Source: Photorhabdus cinerea
Lineage (GTDB): Bacteria; Pseudomonadota; Gammaproteobacteria; Enterobacterales; Enterobacteriaceae
Length of the DNA: 64,000 nt
NCBI RefSeq assembly: GCF_011189575.1
Contig: NZ_PUJW01000019.1
Span: 16,782 to 80,781, forward strand
Direction: 5' to 3'
Shown here: positions 34,518 through 43,129 of the stretch, one piece after another
How positions within the stretch are numbered: the stretch's first letter is position 1
How the letters are laid out: every line of letters begins with the position of its first letter
Notes under the pieces: model-generated
The model's database searches: none
What the model saw: the letters and a program-made list of their open reading frames with translations, nothing else
What the model was told of the DNA's origin: nothing
Program-made: the position numbers and the translations under genes

Positions 34518-34633
34518 TACTTTTCGCCATTTTCAGCAGTTTTTTCTGCTTCACTATGTTCAAGTGCTAAAGCAGCAATTATAGCGAAACTACAAGCCAA
34601 GAGTGTTCCGAGAATCCAAGCAAAATACCACAT
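34517..34633 (-). CDS. cydX: Cytochrome bd-I accessory subunit CydX
   Basis: A 38-residue single-span peptide, MWYFAWILGTLLACSFAIIA..., ending EHSEAEKTAENGEK, directly after cydB. It matches E. coli CydX (MWYFAWILGTLLACSFGVIT...), which stabilises the haem groups of CydAB. Start ATG 34631-34633, 12 bp after the cydB stop; its TAA overlaps the ybgE ATG. Confidence 0.95.
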   Translation of the reverse strand: MWYFAWILGTLLACSFAIIAALALEHSEAEKTAENGEK

Positions 34634-34645
34634 GCTCTATGCTCC

Positions 34646-35785
34646 TTAGTACAGTGAGTGTTTATTATTTTCAATAAAACTTTTGTCCAACCGCCCGAAC
34701 ATTTTGTAGTAACACCAAATGGTATACCCCAGAATGATTGGCACAAAAATCAATGCAACCACAAACATAACGCGCAGTGTCATCAAGCTTGAAGTCGCGT
34801 CCCACATTGTCAGGCTGACATTAGGATCGATGATTGATGGCATCACAAATGGGAACATCGTCACGCCGCAGGTCAAAATGATGCAAGCAACTGTCAGTGA
34901 AGAGAACAGGAAAGCCCATCCCGCTTTATTCATACGGGTCATCAGCATAGTCAGCAAAGGAGAGACAACACCCAAGGCTGGTAAAGCCCACAACCACGAA
35001 TAATTATTGAAGTTAGTCAACCAGGCACCAGCCTGATGGGAAACTTCTTTATGTAACGGATTAGACTGAGCCATAGTATCCAGACCACCCGTCACAACAT
35101 AACCATCGATACCATAAATCAGCCATACACCTGCTAACAGGAAAGCCACCATAGTCACCAGCGCACATATATATGTTGCCACACGAGAGCGTAGACGCAG
35201 CTCACCGGTAGTACGCATTTGCAGATAAGTTGCGCCCTGAGTCACAATCATCATCAGGCTGATCACCCCCGCCAATAGGCCATACGGGTTCAGCAATCCA
35301 AAAAAGGAGCCGGCATAGAACAAACGTAACTGGGAATCAACGTTAAACGGCACGCCTTGCAACAGGTTCCCGAATGCGACACCGATAACCAATGGCGGCA
35401 CAAAACTGCCAACAAATATTGCCCAATCCCACATGTTACGCCACTTGCGACTTTCCAGTTTTGAACGGTAATCAAAACCAACCGGGCGAAAGAATAATGC
35501 GGATAACACCAGAATCATGGCAACATAGAAGCCTGAAAACGCAGCGGCATAAACCATTGGCCATGCTGCAAACAGTGCTCCACCGGCAGTAATTAGCCAA
35601 ACCTGATTACCATCCCAGTGTGGTGCCACTGAGTTAATCATGATGCGGCGCTCAGTATCATTTTTACCAATGATCCGTAACAGGATGCCTACCCCCATGT
35701 CAAAACCATCAGTTACTGCAAAACCGATTAGCAACACACCAATCAGCAGCCACCATATAAATCGTAATACTTCATAATCAAACAT
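34646..35785 (-). CDS. cydB: Cytochrome bd-I ubiquinol oxidase subunit II
   Basis: Membrane subunit of the high-affinity quinol oxidase, 379 residues as in E. coli, with about nine hydrophobic segments. Conserved: MFDYEVLRFIWWLLIGVLLI, FAVTDGFDMGVG, NSVAPHWDGNQVWLITAGGA and LFFRPVGFDYRSK. It packs against CydA and contributes the second half of the complex. 15 bp after cydA; cydX and ybgE follow. Confidence 0.97.
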   Translation of the reverse strand: MFDYEVLRFIWWLLIGVLLIGFAVTDGFDMGVGILLRIIGKNDTERRIMINSVAPHWDGNQVWLITAGGALFAAWPMVYAAAFSGFYVAMILVLSALFFRPVGFDYRSKLESRKWRNMWDWAIFVGSFVPPLVIGVAFGNLLQGVPFNVDSQLRLFYAGSFFGLLNPYGLLAGVISLMMIVTQGATYLQMRTTGELRLRSRVATYICALVTMVAFLLAGVWLIYGIDGYVVTGGLDTMAQSNPLHKEVSHQAGAWLTNFNNYSWLWALPALGVVSPLLTMLMTRMNKAGWAFLFSSLTVACIILTCGVTMFPFVMPSIIDPNVSLTMWDATSSLMTLRVMFVVALIFVPIILGYTIWCYYKMFGRLDKSFIENNKHSLY

Positions 35786-35800
35786 AAGTGGACTCCCGTT

Positions 35801-37369
35801 TTACTGAGCATCATATGCTGAAGTTGTTTTCTGTTCAAAGTGGTAACGGCCAGTATTCAGACTGCTTGGACCACGACGTGCGAATTTGAACATCAAAAAC
35901 ATTTCTGCGATCAGGAACAAGGTGTAAAGACCACAAATCAGTGCCATCGAGAATAGGATATCGCTGGCTGCCAGGTTAGAACTCGCTACAGCAGTTGGCA
36001 AAACCTCGCCAATTGCCCAAGGCTGACGGCCATATTCAGCAACAAACCAACCAGCCTCTATGGCGATCCATGGCAGTGGGATACTGTACAGCGCTACGCG
36101 CAGTAACCATTTTTGCTTACCAATACGGCCACGGATAACACTCCAGAATGCCAGACCAATCAACAGTAACATCAGGAAACCGGCTGCAACCATAATGCGG
36201 AATGCAAAATACAGTGGAGCAACGCGAGGAATGGAATCTTTCGCAGCAGCTTTGATTTGCTCTTCGCTGGCATCAGTCACTTTGCTGGTATAGCGTTTCA
36301 GCAACATGCCATACCCAAGGTCTTGTTTGTTTTCATTGAATGCAGTACGAACCGTCGGGTCTGTATTACCTTCACGCAATTCTTCTAACAATGCATAAGC
36401 TTTTATACCATTACGAATCCGCAGCTCATGCTGATCCATGAGATCACGCAAACCAATTACCGGGGTATCAACGGAACGGGTAGCAATCAACCCCATAAGA
36501 TAAGGGATCTGGATTGCATATTTATTTTCCATTTTGTCCTGATCCGGGATACCTATCAGTGTAAAGGCAGCTGGCGGGGGCTGAGTTTCCCATTCGGCTT
36601 CAATTGCCGCCAGCTTAGTTTTCTGTACGTCCCCCATTTCGTAACCAGATTCGTCACCCAGCACAATAACGGACAGCACAGCGGCAATACCAAAACTTGC
36701 GGCAATTGCAAATGAACGTTTAGCGAATGGAATATCACGGCCTTTAAGCAAGTAGTAAGAGCTGACACCAAGAACAAAGATAGCTCCCGTCACATAACCT
36801 GCCGCAACGGTATGCACAAATTTCACCTGAGCAACCGGGTTCAGTACCAGTTCAGAGAAACTCACCATTTCCATACGCATGGTTTCAAAGTTGAAATCAG
36901 AAGCAATCGGGTTTTGCATCCAACCGTTAGCCACCAGAATCCAAAGTGCGGAAAAGTTAGATCCTAATGCAACCAACCAGGTTACTGCCAAGTGCTGCTT
37001 TTTACTGAGACGATCCCAACCGAAGAAGAACAAACCTACGAATGTGGATTCCAGAAAGAACGCCATCAGACCTTCGATTGCCAGAGGGGCACCAAAAATG
37101 TCACCGACGTAATGAGAGAAGTATGACCAGTTAGTTCCAAACTGAAACTCCATGGTCAACCCTGTTGCAACACCCAGAGCAAAGTTAATACCAAATAACT
37201 TGCCCCAGAATTTTGTCATATCTTTGTAAATTTGTTTACCGGAAAGCACATATACCGTTTCCATAATCGCCAGCAAAAACGCCATACCGAGCGTTAGTGG
37301 AACGAACAGGAAGTGATACATTGCAGTTAAGGCAAACTGTAATCGTGACAGTTCGACAATATCAAACAT
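35801..37369 (-). CDS. cydA: Cytochrome bd-I ubiquinol oxidase subunit I
   Basis: Catalytic subunit of the low-oxygen quinol oxidase; binds haems b558, b595 and d and oxidises ubiquinol without pumping protons. 522 residues as in E. coli. H19 is in LTAMYHFLFVP, H186 in QVKFVHTVAAGY, M393 in FRIMVAAGF; the quinol Q-loop (~240-380) includes GDESGYEMGDVQKTKLAAIE and GYGMLLKRY. Expected to be induced when oxygen falls; FNR- and ArcA-like sites lie 270-400 bp upstream. Confidence 0.97.
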   Translation of the reverse strand: MFDIVELSRLQFALTAMYHFLFVPLTLGMAFLLAIMETVYVLSGKQIYKDMTKFWGKLFGINFALGVATGLTMEFQFGTNWSYFSHYVGDIFGAPLAIEGLMAFFLESTFVGLFFFGWDRLSKKQHLAVTWLVALGSNFSALWILVANGWMQNPIASDFNFETMRMEMVSFSELVLNPVAQVKFVHTVAAGYVTGAIFVLGVSSYYLLKGRDIPFAKRSFAIAASFGIAAVLSVIVLGDESGYEMGDVQKTKLAAIEAEWETQPPPAAFTLIGIPDQDKMENKYAIQIPYLMGLIATRSVDTPVIGLRDLMDQHELRIRNGIKAYALLEELREGNTDPTVRTAFNENKQDLGYGMLLKRYTSKVTDASEEQIKAAAKDSIPRVAPLYFAFRIMVAAGFLMLLLIGLAFWSVIRGRIGKQKWLLRVALYSIPLPWIAIEAGWFVAEYGRQPWAIGEVLPTAVASSNLAASDILFSMALICGLYTLFLIAEMFLMFKFARRGPSSLNTGRYHFEQKTTSAYDAQ

Positions 37370-37578
37370 CTTGACTCCTTGCTCCTAGCAGAAAGGCATC
37401 GACTTGCAGCAACCAGGCTTTGTAATAAGAACCTTAATTTCAAGGCGCTAAGACAAAAGCCTTATAACTACCAGCAATAAATGCCTCTAAAATAACAACT
37501 CATTACCAAGTGAATTAAAAACATAATTAGACTAATAGTATAGTACGCTTATATTCCCATACAATAAATAGGTTTTAC

Positions 37579-37769
37579 GTGATTCAAATTAGAATTCCGA
37601 ATATGGATCAACAATTTCGGTTATTGCTTAATGGAAAAGAATTTGATCAAGATCAATTTAAGCAAATTTAAAAAATAATGCTATAGGTAATAACCTGATT
37701 TTAGTCACTTATTTCTGGTTAGTGTTAACTACTTTGTCTATTATTTCATTTTGGTTGGCATATTGTTAA
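37579..37769 (+). pseudogene. Small membrane-protein gene broken by a frameshift
   Basis: A GTG-started frame at 37579-37671 encodes MIQIRIPNMDQQFRLLLNGK... and stops at TAA. The overlapping next frame continues with NLKNNAIGNNLILVTYFWL... and a hydrophobic helix to TAA at 37767-37769. One frameshift in the A-rich TTTAAAAAATAA region would join them into a ~62-residue protein with a C-terminal membrane segment. Not recognised. The region also carries FNR/ArcA-like sites, so chance cannot be excluded. Confidence 0.4.
37643..37656. promoter_or_regulatory. Perfect FNR-type box upstream of cydA
   Basis: TTGAT-CAAG-ATCAA matches the FNR consensus TTGAT-N4-ATCAA exactly, 274 bp before the cydA ATG. 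FNR represses cydAB under strict anaerobiosis in E. coli. The distance is long, so a start site far upstream of cydA is required. Confidence 0.5.
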
Positions 37770-37784
37770 TAATTTGTTTATTTA
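37764..37784. promoter_or_regulatory. ArcA-like direct repeat
   Basis: TGTTAATAATT and TGTTTATTTA are two ArcA-type half-sites spaced 11 bp. ArcA activates cydAB in E. coli under low oxygen. Suggestive only, in very AT-rich DNA. Confidence 0.35.
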
Positions 37785-38400
37785 GATAAATATTGATTTC
37801 TATATTGCTGTGAAATGACTTTTAAAATTAACTTTCTATTTTCATCCTTAAGAAAATATTATTATTAGCGTTACATTGGCAGTGAAAGCGCCACTGTTTG
37901 GCTGTCACTCAGATAACATAATGACACGCAGCTCGAGAACTAAACTTCCCTCTTACAATAGATCTCTTCAAACTGAGTGAAACGACTTAGTATCTTAAGT
38001 TACATAGCCCAACAATAATTGTGTAAAAATATTTTACACAACAGAAAAACTGCGCGTACCAGCAGGTAATGACCAAAATGCCTTTCTTCCGGCTCCCGCA
38101 GACTGGCTTTTCCAGGCTCACGCTAGTCACCACCATAACTGAGATGCAGTAGGAAGCTGAAAAAACGTTGCTGGACTGGAAAAGGTATTTGGTATTACTA
38201 AGTCGGGCTGATGTTTCTTTGGCATCAAACATTAAATGAGTAATTATTTTTCTGGTCATGTAATACAAAATCAAATTTTTCACTGTAAATTAATTATTAG
38301 ATAACACGGATATTATTGAGGATGGCTTACAATAAGAAGTTGAGAGAGAAAACAATAGTTTTATAATATTGAATTTTTCAGTTTTACCAATTAACTAAAA
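37785..38400. other. Spacer between the cydA region and the third tail-fibre gene
   Basis: No gene I can support. A 98-codon minus-strand open frame (37987-38283) is cysteine-rich, lacks a ribosome-binding site and resembles no family I know. Confidence 0.45.
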
Positions 38401-38541
38401 ATAGTTAATCCTTTAAGTTATAAGAACATTTAATTATTAATCAACTGAACTAGACTGTAATTGATGTGAATTATTGAAGTATTTTTTCAATAATTCAATA
38501 TGTTGATTATAAAAGAATGTTATTTTACTTAAGGATTATTT

Positions 38542-39840
38542 ATGAATCAAAAAAATGATTTTAAAGCTTTTTCTTTCGGCAAGAATGCTAATGCGTTGAG
38601 CCAAGTAAATTATGAAATTAATGAAAATTTACAAGATGGGATTCCACAAGGTGACATTATCCCTCACATTCACTTGTTAAATAAGGTATTACGTCAGTCG
38701 TCAACCATATCATCTGTGGTAGCTGATTTTATTGCGACACAATCTAGTGAAGATGTTCTGGATGATGGCGATAGAGATAAACTCACCGTGCAGTTAAATA
38801 AAGCGTTAGAAAAAGTCACCACAGCAAAAATTCCCAATGCCTCATTAACACAAAAGGGGATTGTTCAACTAACAAATGAGATTAGCAATAATGACACATT
38901 GGCAGTGACGCCGAAGCTTGTTCAGGAAAGAATAGATTTATTGAGTAAAAATATTAATGATAAAGTACCCAACACCCGGAAAATAAATGGAAAAGTGTTG
39001 ACTGAGGATATTACTATTAATGCTGAGGATGTAGGAGCGATATCAACAGATAATGTAATACATTCAATGAAACACGGTGATCTGGATGAATTAGAAAATC
39101 TACGTAATGGTTGTTGCGGATTTAACCCCTTAGCGTCGTTCCTGACTAAATATGGGCTGCCACGTGGCAATGGTGGTGTTCAGTTAAGAATTAGCAATAT
39201 GAATGGTATATCAAACGAGGAGGAAGACGATGTATGGAGCCACAGGCTGATTTTCACCCATTTTGGCGATACATATCGTACAGATCATATAAATGAATAT
39301 TATAAACTTACACGTAAATTTTGGGACGATATTAACGCCAAACCAGATTATCACGGATACCTCAAAGCAGTTTCCCCGAGAGTAGAAATCTATCCTGATG
39401 GCACATCCTCAACTAACGAAGAATCAGCGGGGGCAGAAGTGACGAAAGAAGGAACAGGTATATACCGCATATCAAATATCTCAGGCTATAATGCTGATGA
39501 ATCTTGGGGTGTGCATGGCGGTATTTCTGTTCCCCAAAATAATAATAATCTTGAATTGATTTTCGTTGATGATCATATCCAACCTGATGGTTCTATTATC
39601 ATTGAAGTCTGTCACCGCCAACATTCGCATTTACCTGAGAAATTTCAGAACTGGCGACTCAAATCTGTTGATGATAATGGCAAACAGGTGTTCTACCAAG
39701 ATGGGGAGCCATGTGATATTCCTGAACATTGCCGTTTAGATATTTGTGTCCAAATGCCAGAAGATTCACTCTGGAACTTGAAACGAAACAAGTTACAGGA
39801 AGAAATCGAGAGTACCCGCGTTTCTGACGATAAATTGTAG
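38542..39840 (+). CDS. Phage tail-fibre protein with a different C-terminal domain
   Basis: A 432-residue mosaic. Residues 1-~165 are the N-terminal module shared with the genes at 23735 and 25263 (MNQKNDFKAFSFGKNANAL, LLNKVLRQSSTISSVVADFI, ASLTQKGIVQLTNE). After ~170 it diverges completely: GLPRGNGGVQLRISNMNGI, DDVWSHRLIFTHFGDTYR, SWGVHGGISVPQNNNN and IEVCHRQHSHLPEKFQNWRL, a C-terminal domain found in other phage tail proteins instead of the tail collar. The ~130 bp upstream are ~90% like those of the 23735 gene. No assembly chaperone or other tail genes nearby. Confidence 0.85.
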   Translation: MNQKNDFKAFSFGKNANALSQVNYEINENLQDGIPQGDIIPHIHLLNKVLRQSSTISSVVADFIATQSSEDVLDDGDRDKLTVQLNKALEKVTTAKIPNASLTQKGIVQLTNEISNNDTLAVTPKLVQERIDLLSKNINDKVPNTRKINGKVLTEDITINAEDVGAISTDNVIHSMKHGDLDELENLRNGCCGFNPLASFLTKYGLPRGNGGVQLRISNMNGISNEEEDDVWSHRLIFTHFGDTYRTDHINEYYKLTRKFWDDINAKPDYHGYLKAVSPRVEIYPDGTSSTNEESAGAEVTKEGTGIYRISNISGYNADESWGVHGGISVPQNNNNLELIFVDDHIQPDGSIIIEVCHRQHSHLPEKFQNWRLKSVDDNGKQVFYQDGEPCDIPEHCRLDICVQMPEDSLWNLKRNKLQEEIESTRVSDDKL

Positions 39841-39842
39841 TA

Positions 39843-39875
39843 ATACAGGGCCATATGGCCCTGTATCTTATTTTT
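39843..39875 (+). terminator. Terminator of the third tail-fibre gene
   Basis: ATACAGGGCCAT-ATGGCCCTGTAT (39843-39866) is a perfect 24-bp palindrome followed by CTTATTTTTATT. It begins three bases after the stop codon. Confidence 0.88.
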
Positions 39876-40227
39876 ATTCGAATTAAAAGATCGGTAGCTG
39901 AAATTCAGCATCATTCCATATTCTTTTCATGCCAATCGTGAATGATATAACAGTGCAATTTACAGCTTATCAAGGGTTCCTATGGATAGGAATGGAACTT
40001 TACCGATACGAAACAATATTATGGTCATTGTTATACTCGGCTCCATGATCTATCGAAAGTACAGATACAATATCGACCTGCCACAGTGCAAAATATAAGG
40101 AAGTGACTCTGCTGATAGCACTTTTTTATCTACATATCCACCGGGTATCGTCTTCTCTGACGAATGAAGTTAAAAAAATCTTGCAAGGAAAATAGTGGGG
40201 ATTTGTTCACAATTTGACGTGAGAAAC
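39876..40227. other. Spacer before the Hint-protein leader
   Basis: No gene recognised. One perfect small hairpin, TTCCTAT-GG-ATAGGAA, near 39978-39993. Confidence 0.5.
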
Positions 40228-40255
40228 TTGACAATTATTTACAAAGGACTATTAA
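40228..40255 (+). promoter_or_regulatory. Promoter of the Hint-protein gene
   Basis: TTGACA (40228-40233), 16 bp, TATTAA (40250-40255). The same sequence with the same spacing is at 42833-42860 before paralog 2 (GAAACTTGACAAT...CTATTAATTATA). Paralog 3 keeps CTTGACAAT at 44803-44811 but has a shorter following segment. Confidence 0.6.
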
Positions 40256-40352
40256 TTATAATACCATCTTTATTTAGTATCCGTTTAATCCTATAATACC
40301 AAAATGTTACATATATATTCTTACAACTATTTGTCTAACTAAAGGAGTTATT

Positions 40353-40376
40353 ATGCATCTTTATCCTTACTCATAA
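40353..40376 (+). CDS. Tyrosine-containing leader micro-ORF 1
   Basis: ATG-CAT-CTT-TAT-CCT-TAC-TCA-TAA, peptide MHLYPYS, preceded by a strong AAAGGAG ribosome-binding site five bases upstream. Related micro-ORFs are at the same position before the two other paralogs (MHLYYSSYS, MHLYYYSDL). Between it and the main gene, ACTATT (40406-40411) can pair with AATAGT (40428-40433), while CACT can pair with AGTG in the same stretch. This looks like a leader peptide with alternative stems. Function not known. Confidence 0.6.
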   Translation: MHLYPYS

Positions 40377-40528
40377 CTTTCAATATGAAATTACAACATT
40401 AATTCACTATTAGTTTAAGATTCAGTGAATAGTAACGCTCTAATATTATATTTATACACAGAGAATATCATATAAAACATGTATTATTCATGGTTTACAA
40501 ACCCTCTATTATTTCATGGAATAAAATT

Positions 40529-42304
40529 ATGACTCTATATAACAGAATATTTATTTTCTTCATCATGATGTTTGCCCCTATAATATCTAGCTTTGCGGAT
40601 ACCGAAATTAAGTTATCTGACGAGGAAAGTCAGGCTATATCTCAGCTATTAGAAAAGATTGAACCTAATAAACCGACACCGATCGATTTAACTCAACTGG
40701 AAAATGAGAAAGGATATATTGCATTATTACATTCCCATGGTATTACAAAACAGAAACATCCTGATATCTTTGAAGATATCGAGCTTATGAAAGAAAACCA
40801 AAAGACAATGTTTGGACGTGGAGAACTACTTGAAATAAAAAGCTCAAATGCAAAGCCAGAAGATTATTTTGGTCAGCCTACAATATTAATTTCTGATAGC
40901 TCCAAATCAATTTCCGCTGAAGTTCTTGGTTCCCTATATTTTCCTGGTTCTAATATTTTAAACAGTAATACAATTAAAACTGACGTTAGCACTATATCAT
41001 TACAGGGTGGCGTCACAATTTATGGCACAGACAAAAAAAGTGGAAAACTTAAACACTTAACCAACTCCCCATTCAAACTGGCAGAAAACAAGGAGACAAG
41101 GGACTTTTTAACACACACCAAAGAATATAATATTGTTAAATTAGAAAAATTTAGTAATCTTAAACCTGTTGCTGTTTTTCAAGGGAAAAGAAATGGGAGA
41201 CCTATCCCTCCCGGACCAGTAGTCACTCGGTCAAATATACTGACAGACCCTGAAGATATTACTCAATACTTTCAGCCTTACAATATGAATAACACAGCAC
41301 CAACTCATGTAAAGAATCCAAAAGATCAACCGGTAATCGTTTGCTTAAATAGAGCAAACCCTGAAAAAGGGACGCCTAGTCAATGCGATTATGGTCCAAT
41401 GTTAAAACCAAATACTCAGACAACAATCAATCTGGAAATAATAGGTGATGTTACATTCAAAAACCCTATCGCGATTGATGAAAAGGGAAAACCTACAGAA
41501 TTTCAAGGTATAAAACCACATGCAAATCTGACACTGATCGGTCTTGATACTGGCGGCGCATGTAAATTAGCAAGAGGTATAGATGAAGATATATTTTGGA
41601 AACACACAAAAGTCAATAATGATCTTCAAGGTAATAATACAAATTTATCATGGGATTTTTCCAAAAAGACAGGTTACGCTGATTTTGGACCAATATGCTG
41701 GCCGAATAACGAAAGATATGTACTAGACCTACAAGTTACTGTTGCAACAATTCAAGGTGATACTCCATTTTCTAGCCAATTTACTTATACCAATAACCCC
41801 GGTCATGTGAAGAACGAGTCACAACACATTTATCCCCCCATTCAAATCCAATATGGTTGCATTGCAGAAGGCACATTAATAGATATGGCTGACGGTTCAA
41901 AGTGGAAAGTCGAAAATATACGCCCAGGTGATAAAGTTTTAACAAAACAAGGTGGTATCTTACAAGTAAAAAGCCGTATTGTAGGTCACGATACTGAATT
42001 TGTTGATTTAATTTACAATAATGGTGAACAGGTTTCACTGACTCCAACACATCCTGTCTCAACATTACAGGGAATAGTAAAAGCCGAAGACCTTAAGGAC
42101 GGTGATACAATACATACACGTGAGGGTCAGACTACCCTTACCTCAGTTAAACAGAGAAAATCAGAACCATCAAACGTGTATAATTTTGTCTTAGAAAAAA
42201 CGGATAGCCAAAATGAATTATTACCTGAAGATGCTGTGCTTTTTGCCGGTGGCATTTTGGTCGGTGATAATAACCTGCAAAGAAAAGTATCGATATCAAA
42301 TTAA
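40529..42304 (+). CDS. Secreted protein with C-terminal Hint (self-processing) domain
   Basis: 591 residues from ATG 40529 (aligned with the starts of both paralogs; a frame to 40490 adds 13 residues in front of the signal). Signal peptide ~1-24, cleavage after SFA. Residues ~25-443 are a domain I do not recognise, with CLNRANPEKG, IGLDTGGACKLARGI, NLSWDFSKKTGYADFGPICW and end YPPIQIQYG. Residues 444-591 are a Hint domain: C444 in YGCIAEGTLIDMADG, VENIRPGDKVLT, block B LTPTHPVST, then VYNFVLEK and LFAGGILVGDN. The usual terminal His-Asn (VHN) is VGDN. Cleavage before C444 would leave the same end that paralog 3 has natively. Confidence 0.8.
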   Translation: MTLYNRIFIFFIMMFAPIISSFADTEIKLSDEESQAISQLLEKIEPNKPTPIDLTQLENEKGYIALLHSHGITKQKHPDIFEDIELMKENQKTMFGRGELLEIKSSNAKPEDYFGQPTILISDSSKSISAEVLGSLYFPGSNILNSNTIKTDVSTISLQGGVTIYGTDKKSGKLKHLTNSPFKLAENKETRDFLTHTKEYNIVKLEKFSNLKPVAVFQGKRNGRPIPPGPVVTRSNILTDPEDITQYFQPYNMNNTAPTHVKNPKDQPVIVCLNRANPEKGTPSQCDYGPMLKPNTQTTINLEIIGDVTFKNPIAIDEKGKPTEFQGIKPHANLTLIGLDTGGACKLARGIDEDIFWKHTKVNNDLQGNNTNLSWDFSKKTGYADFGPICWPNNERYVLDLQVTVATIQGDTPFSSQFTYTNNPGHVKNESQHIYPPIQIQYGCIAEGTLIDMADGSKWKVENIRPGDKVLTKQGGILQVKSRIVGHDTEFVDLIYNNGEQVSLTPTHPVSTLQGIVKAEDLKDGDTIHTREGQTTLTSVKQRKSEPSNVYNFVLEKTDSQNELLPEDAVLFAGGILVGDNNLQRKVSISN

Positions 42305-42323
42305 TCTCTCAGATTAATGACAA

Positions 42324-42347
42324 AGTGCTGGCTTTTTAGTCAGCACT
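42324..42347 (+). terminator. Terminator of the Hint-protein gene
   Basis: AGTGCTG (42324-42330) and CAGCACT (42341-42347) with a T-rich loop. The same structure follows the Hint remnant of paralog 2 at 44702-44726. A second perfect stem, ATTAATCT-CTC-AGATTAAT (42300-42318), covers the stop codon. Confidence 0.6.
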
Positions 42348-42379
42348 AATTTCTAAATAGCGCATTTGGGTTATTTTTT

Positions 42380-42760
42380 ATGATTGAGAATGAAATCCAG
42401 CCAACGCAAAACGGCCATTATGAAAAATGTTCTGACCCCATTTTCCCTTATGGTCAATTTGATCACCCACAGATGCGCTATTGTGCCCCTATTGCACCGA
42501 ATAACCTCCTACATCCAGAGGTAAAACCCACAAAACCGCGACATGCAACGCTATCTTCTTGGTATTTCTGGCTATTACAGCCAACAGACACGGTATCTGG
42601 ACTTTCAGAAAGCCTAGGAAACGAGCATAACGGTGCCCATGATGCGGCTTCGCATCCGCAAGATCTGTTCTATCGTCTCCTTTCGCCGGGCGTACTTCTT
42701 TATTGCCCACAGCGTCAACCGGGTTTCTCTAAAATGAAAGCCAGAAGAATAGTGCAATAG
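42380..42760 (+). CDS. Hypothetical protein, doubtful
   Basis: A 126-codon frame (MIENEIQPTQNGHYEKCSD..., ...HATLSSWYFWLLQPTDTVSG...). No good ribosome-binding site, no recognised domain, and the opposite strand has an equally long open frame. Compared with the DNA after paralog 2, this ~390-bp stretch looks like an insertion (or was deleted there). It may be a phage-satellite or mobile-element fragment. Confidence 0.3.
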   Translation: MIENEIQPTQNGHYEKCSDPIFPYGQFDHPQMRYCAPIAPNNLLHPEVKPTKPRHATLSSWYFWLLQPTDTVSGLSESLGNEHNGAHDAASHPQDLFYRLLSPGVLLYCPQRQPGFSKMKARRIVQ

Positions 42761-42832
42761 CACTTAATAAAGTGAAATAAAGAGCCCCACGAGAAAAATA
42801 GTGGTATTTGTTAACAATCTGACATGAGAAAC

Positions 42833-42860
42833 TTGACAATCTTTTACAAAGAACTATTAA
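42833..42860 (+). promoter_or_regulatory. Promoter of paralog 2
   Basis: TTGACA (42833-42838), 16 bp, TATTAA (42855-42860); same arrangement as before the Hint gene. Confidence 0.55.
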
Positions 42861-42966
42861 TTATATAAACGATTATAGCGCCACCTTTAGTATCTATTCT
42901 TCCTATACTGTAAAAATATTATATATATCTTTACAACTTTTTATATAACCAAAGGAGGGAGTGATG

Positions 42967-42996
42967 ATGCATCTTTATTATTCATCTTACTCATAA
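42967..42996 (+). CDS. Tyrosine-rich leader micro-ORF 2
   Basis: Peptide MHLYYSSYS (ATG at 42967, or one codon earlier), with AAAGGAGG upstream. Same position as the micro-ORFs before paralogs 1 and 3; 133 bp before the main start. The downstream stem seen in copies 1 and 3 is weaker here. Confidence 0.55.
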   Translation: MHLYYSSYS

Positions 42997-43129
42997 TGTC
43001 GAACGTGAATTAAAGATATTAACAAATTATCAGTTTAAAGCAGTAATGCGTTAATATTATATTGACTCAATAATAAAACACATGTAACTAATTCCTTACA
43101 AAACCTATATTTTTTTACAGGATAAAATT

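Noticed and set aside
37987..38283. 98-codon minus-strand frame
   Set aside because: No ribosome-binding site, odd cysteine-rich composition, no recognised motif.
42489..42710. 73-codon minus-strand frame opposite the 42380 frame
   Set aside because: As plausible as the plus-strand frame; no evidence to choose it.
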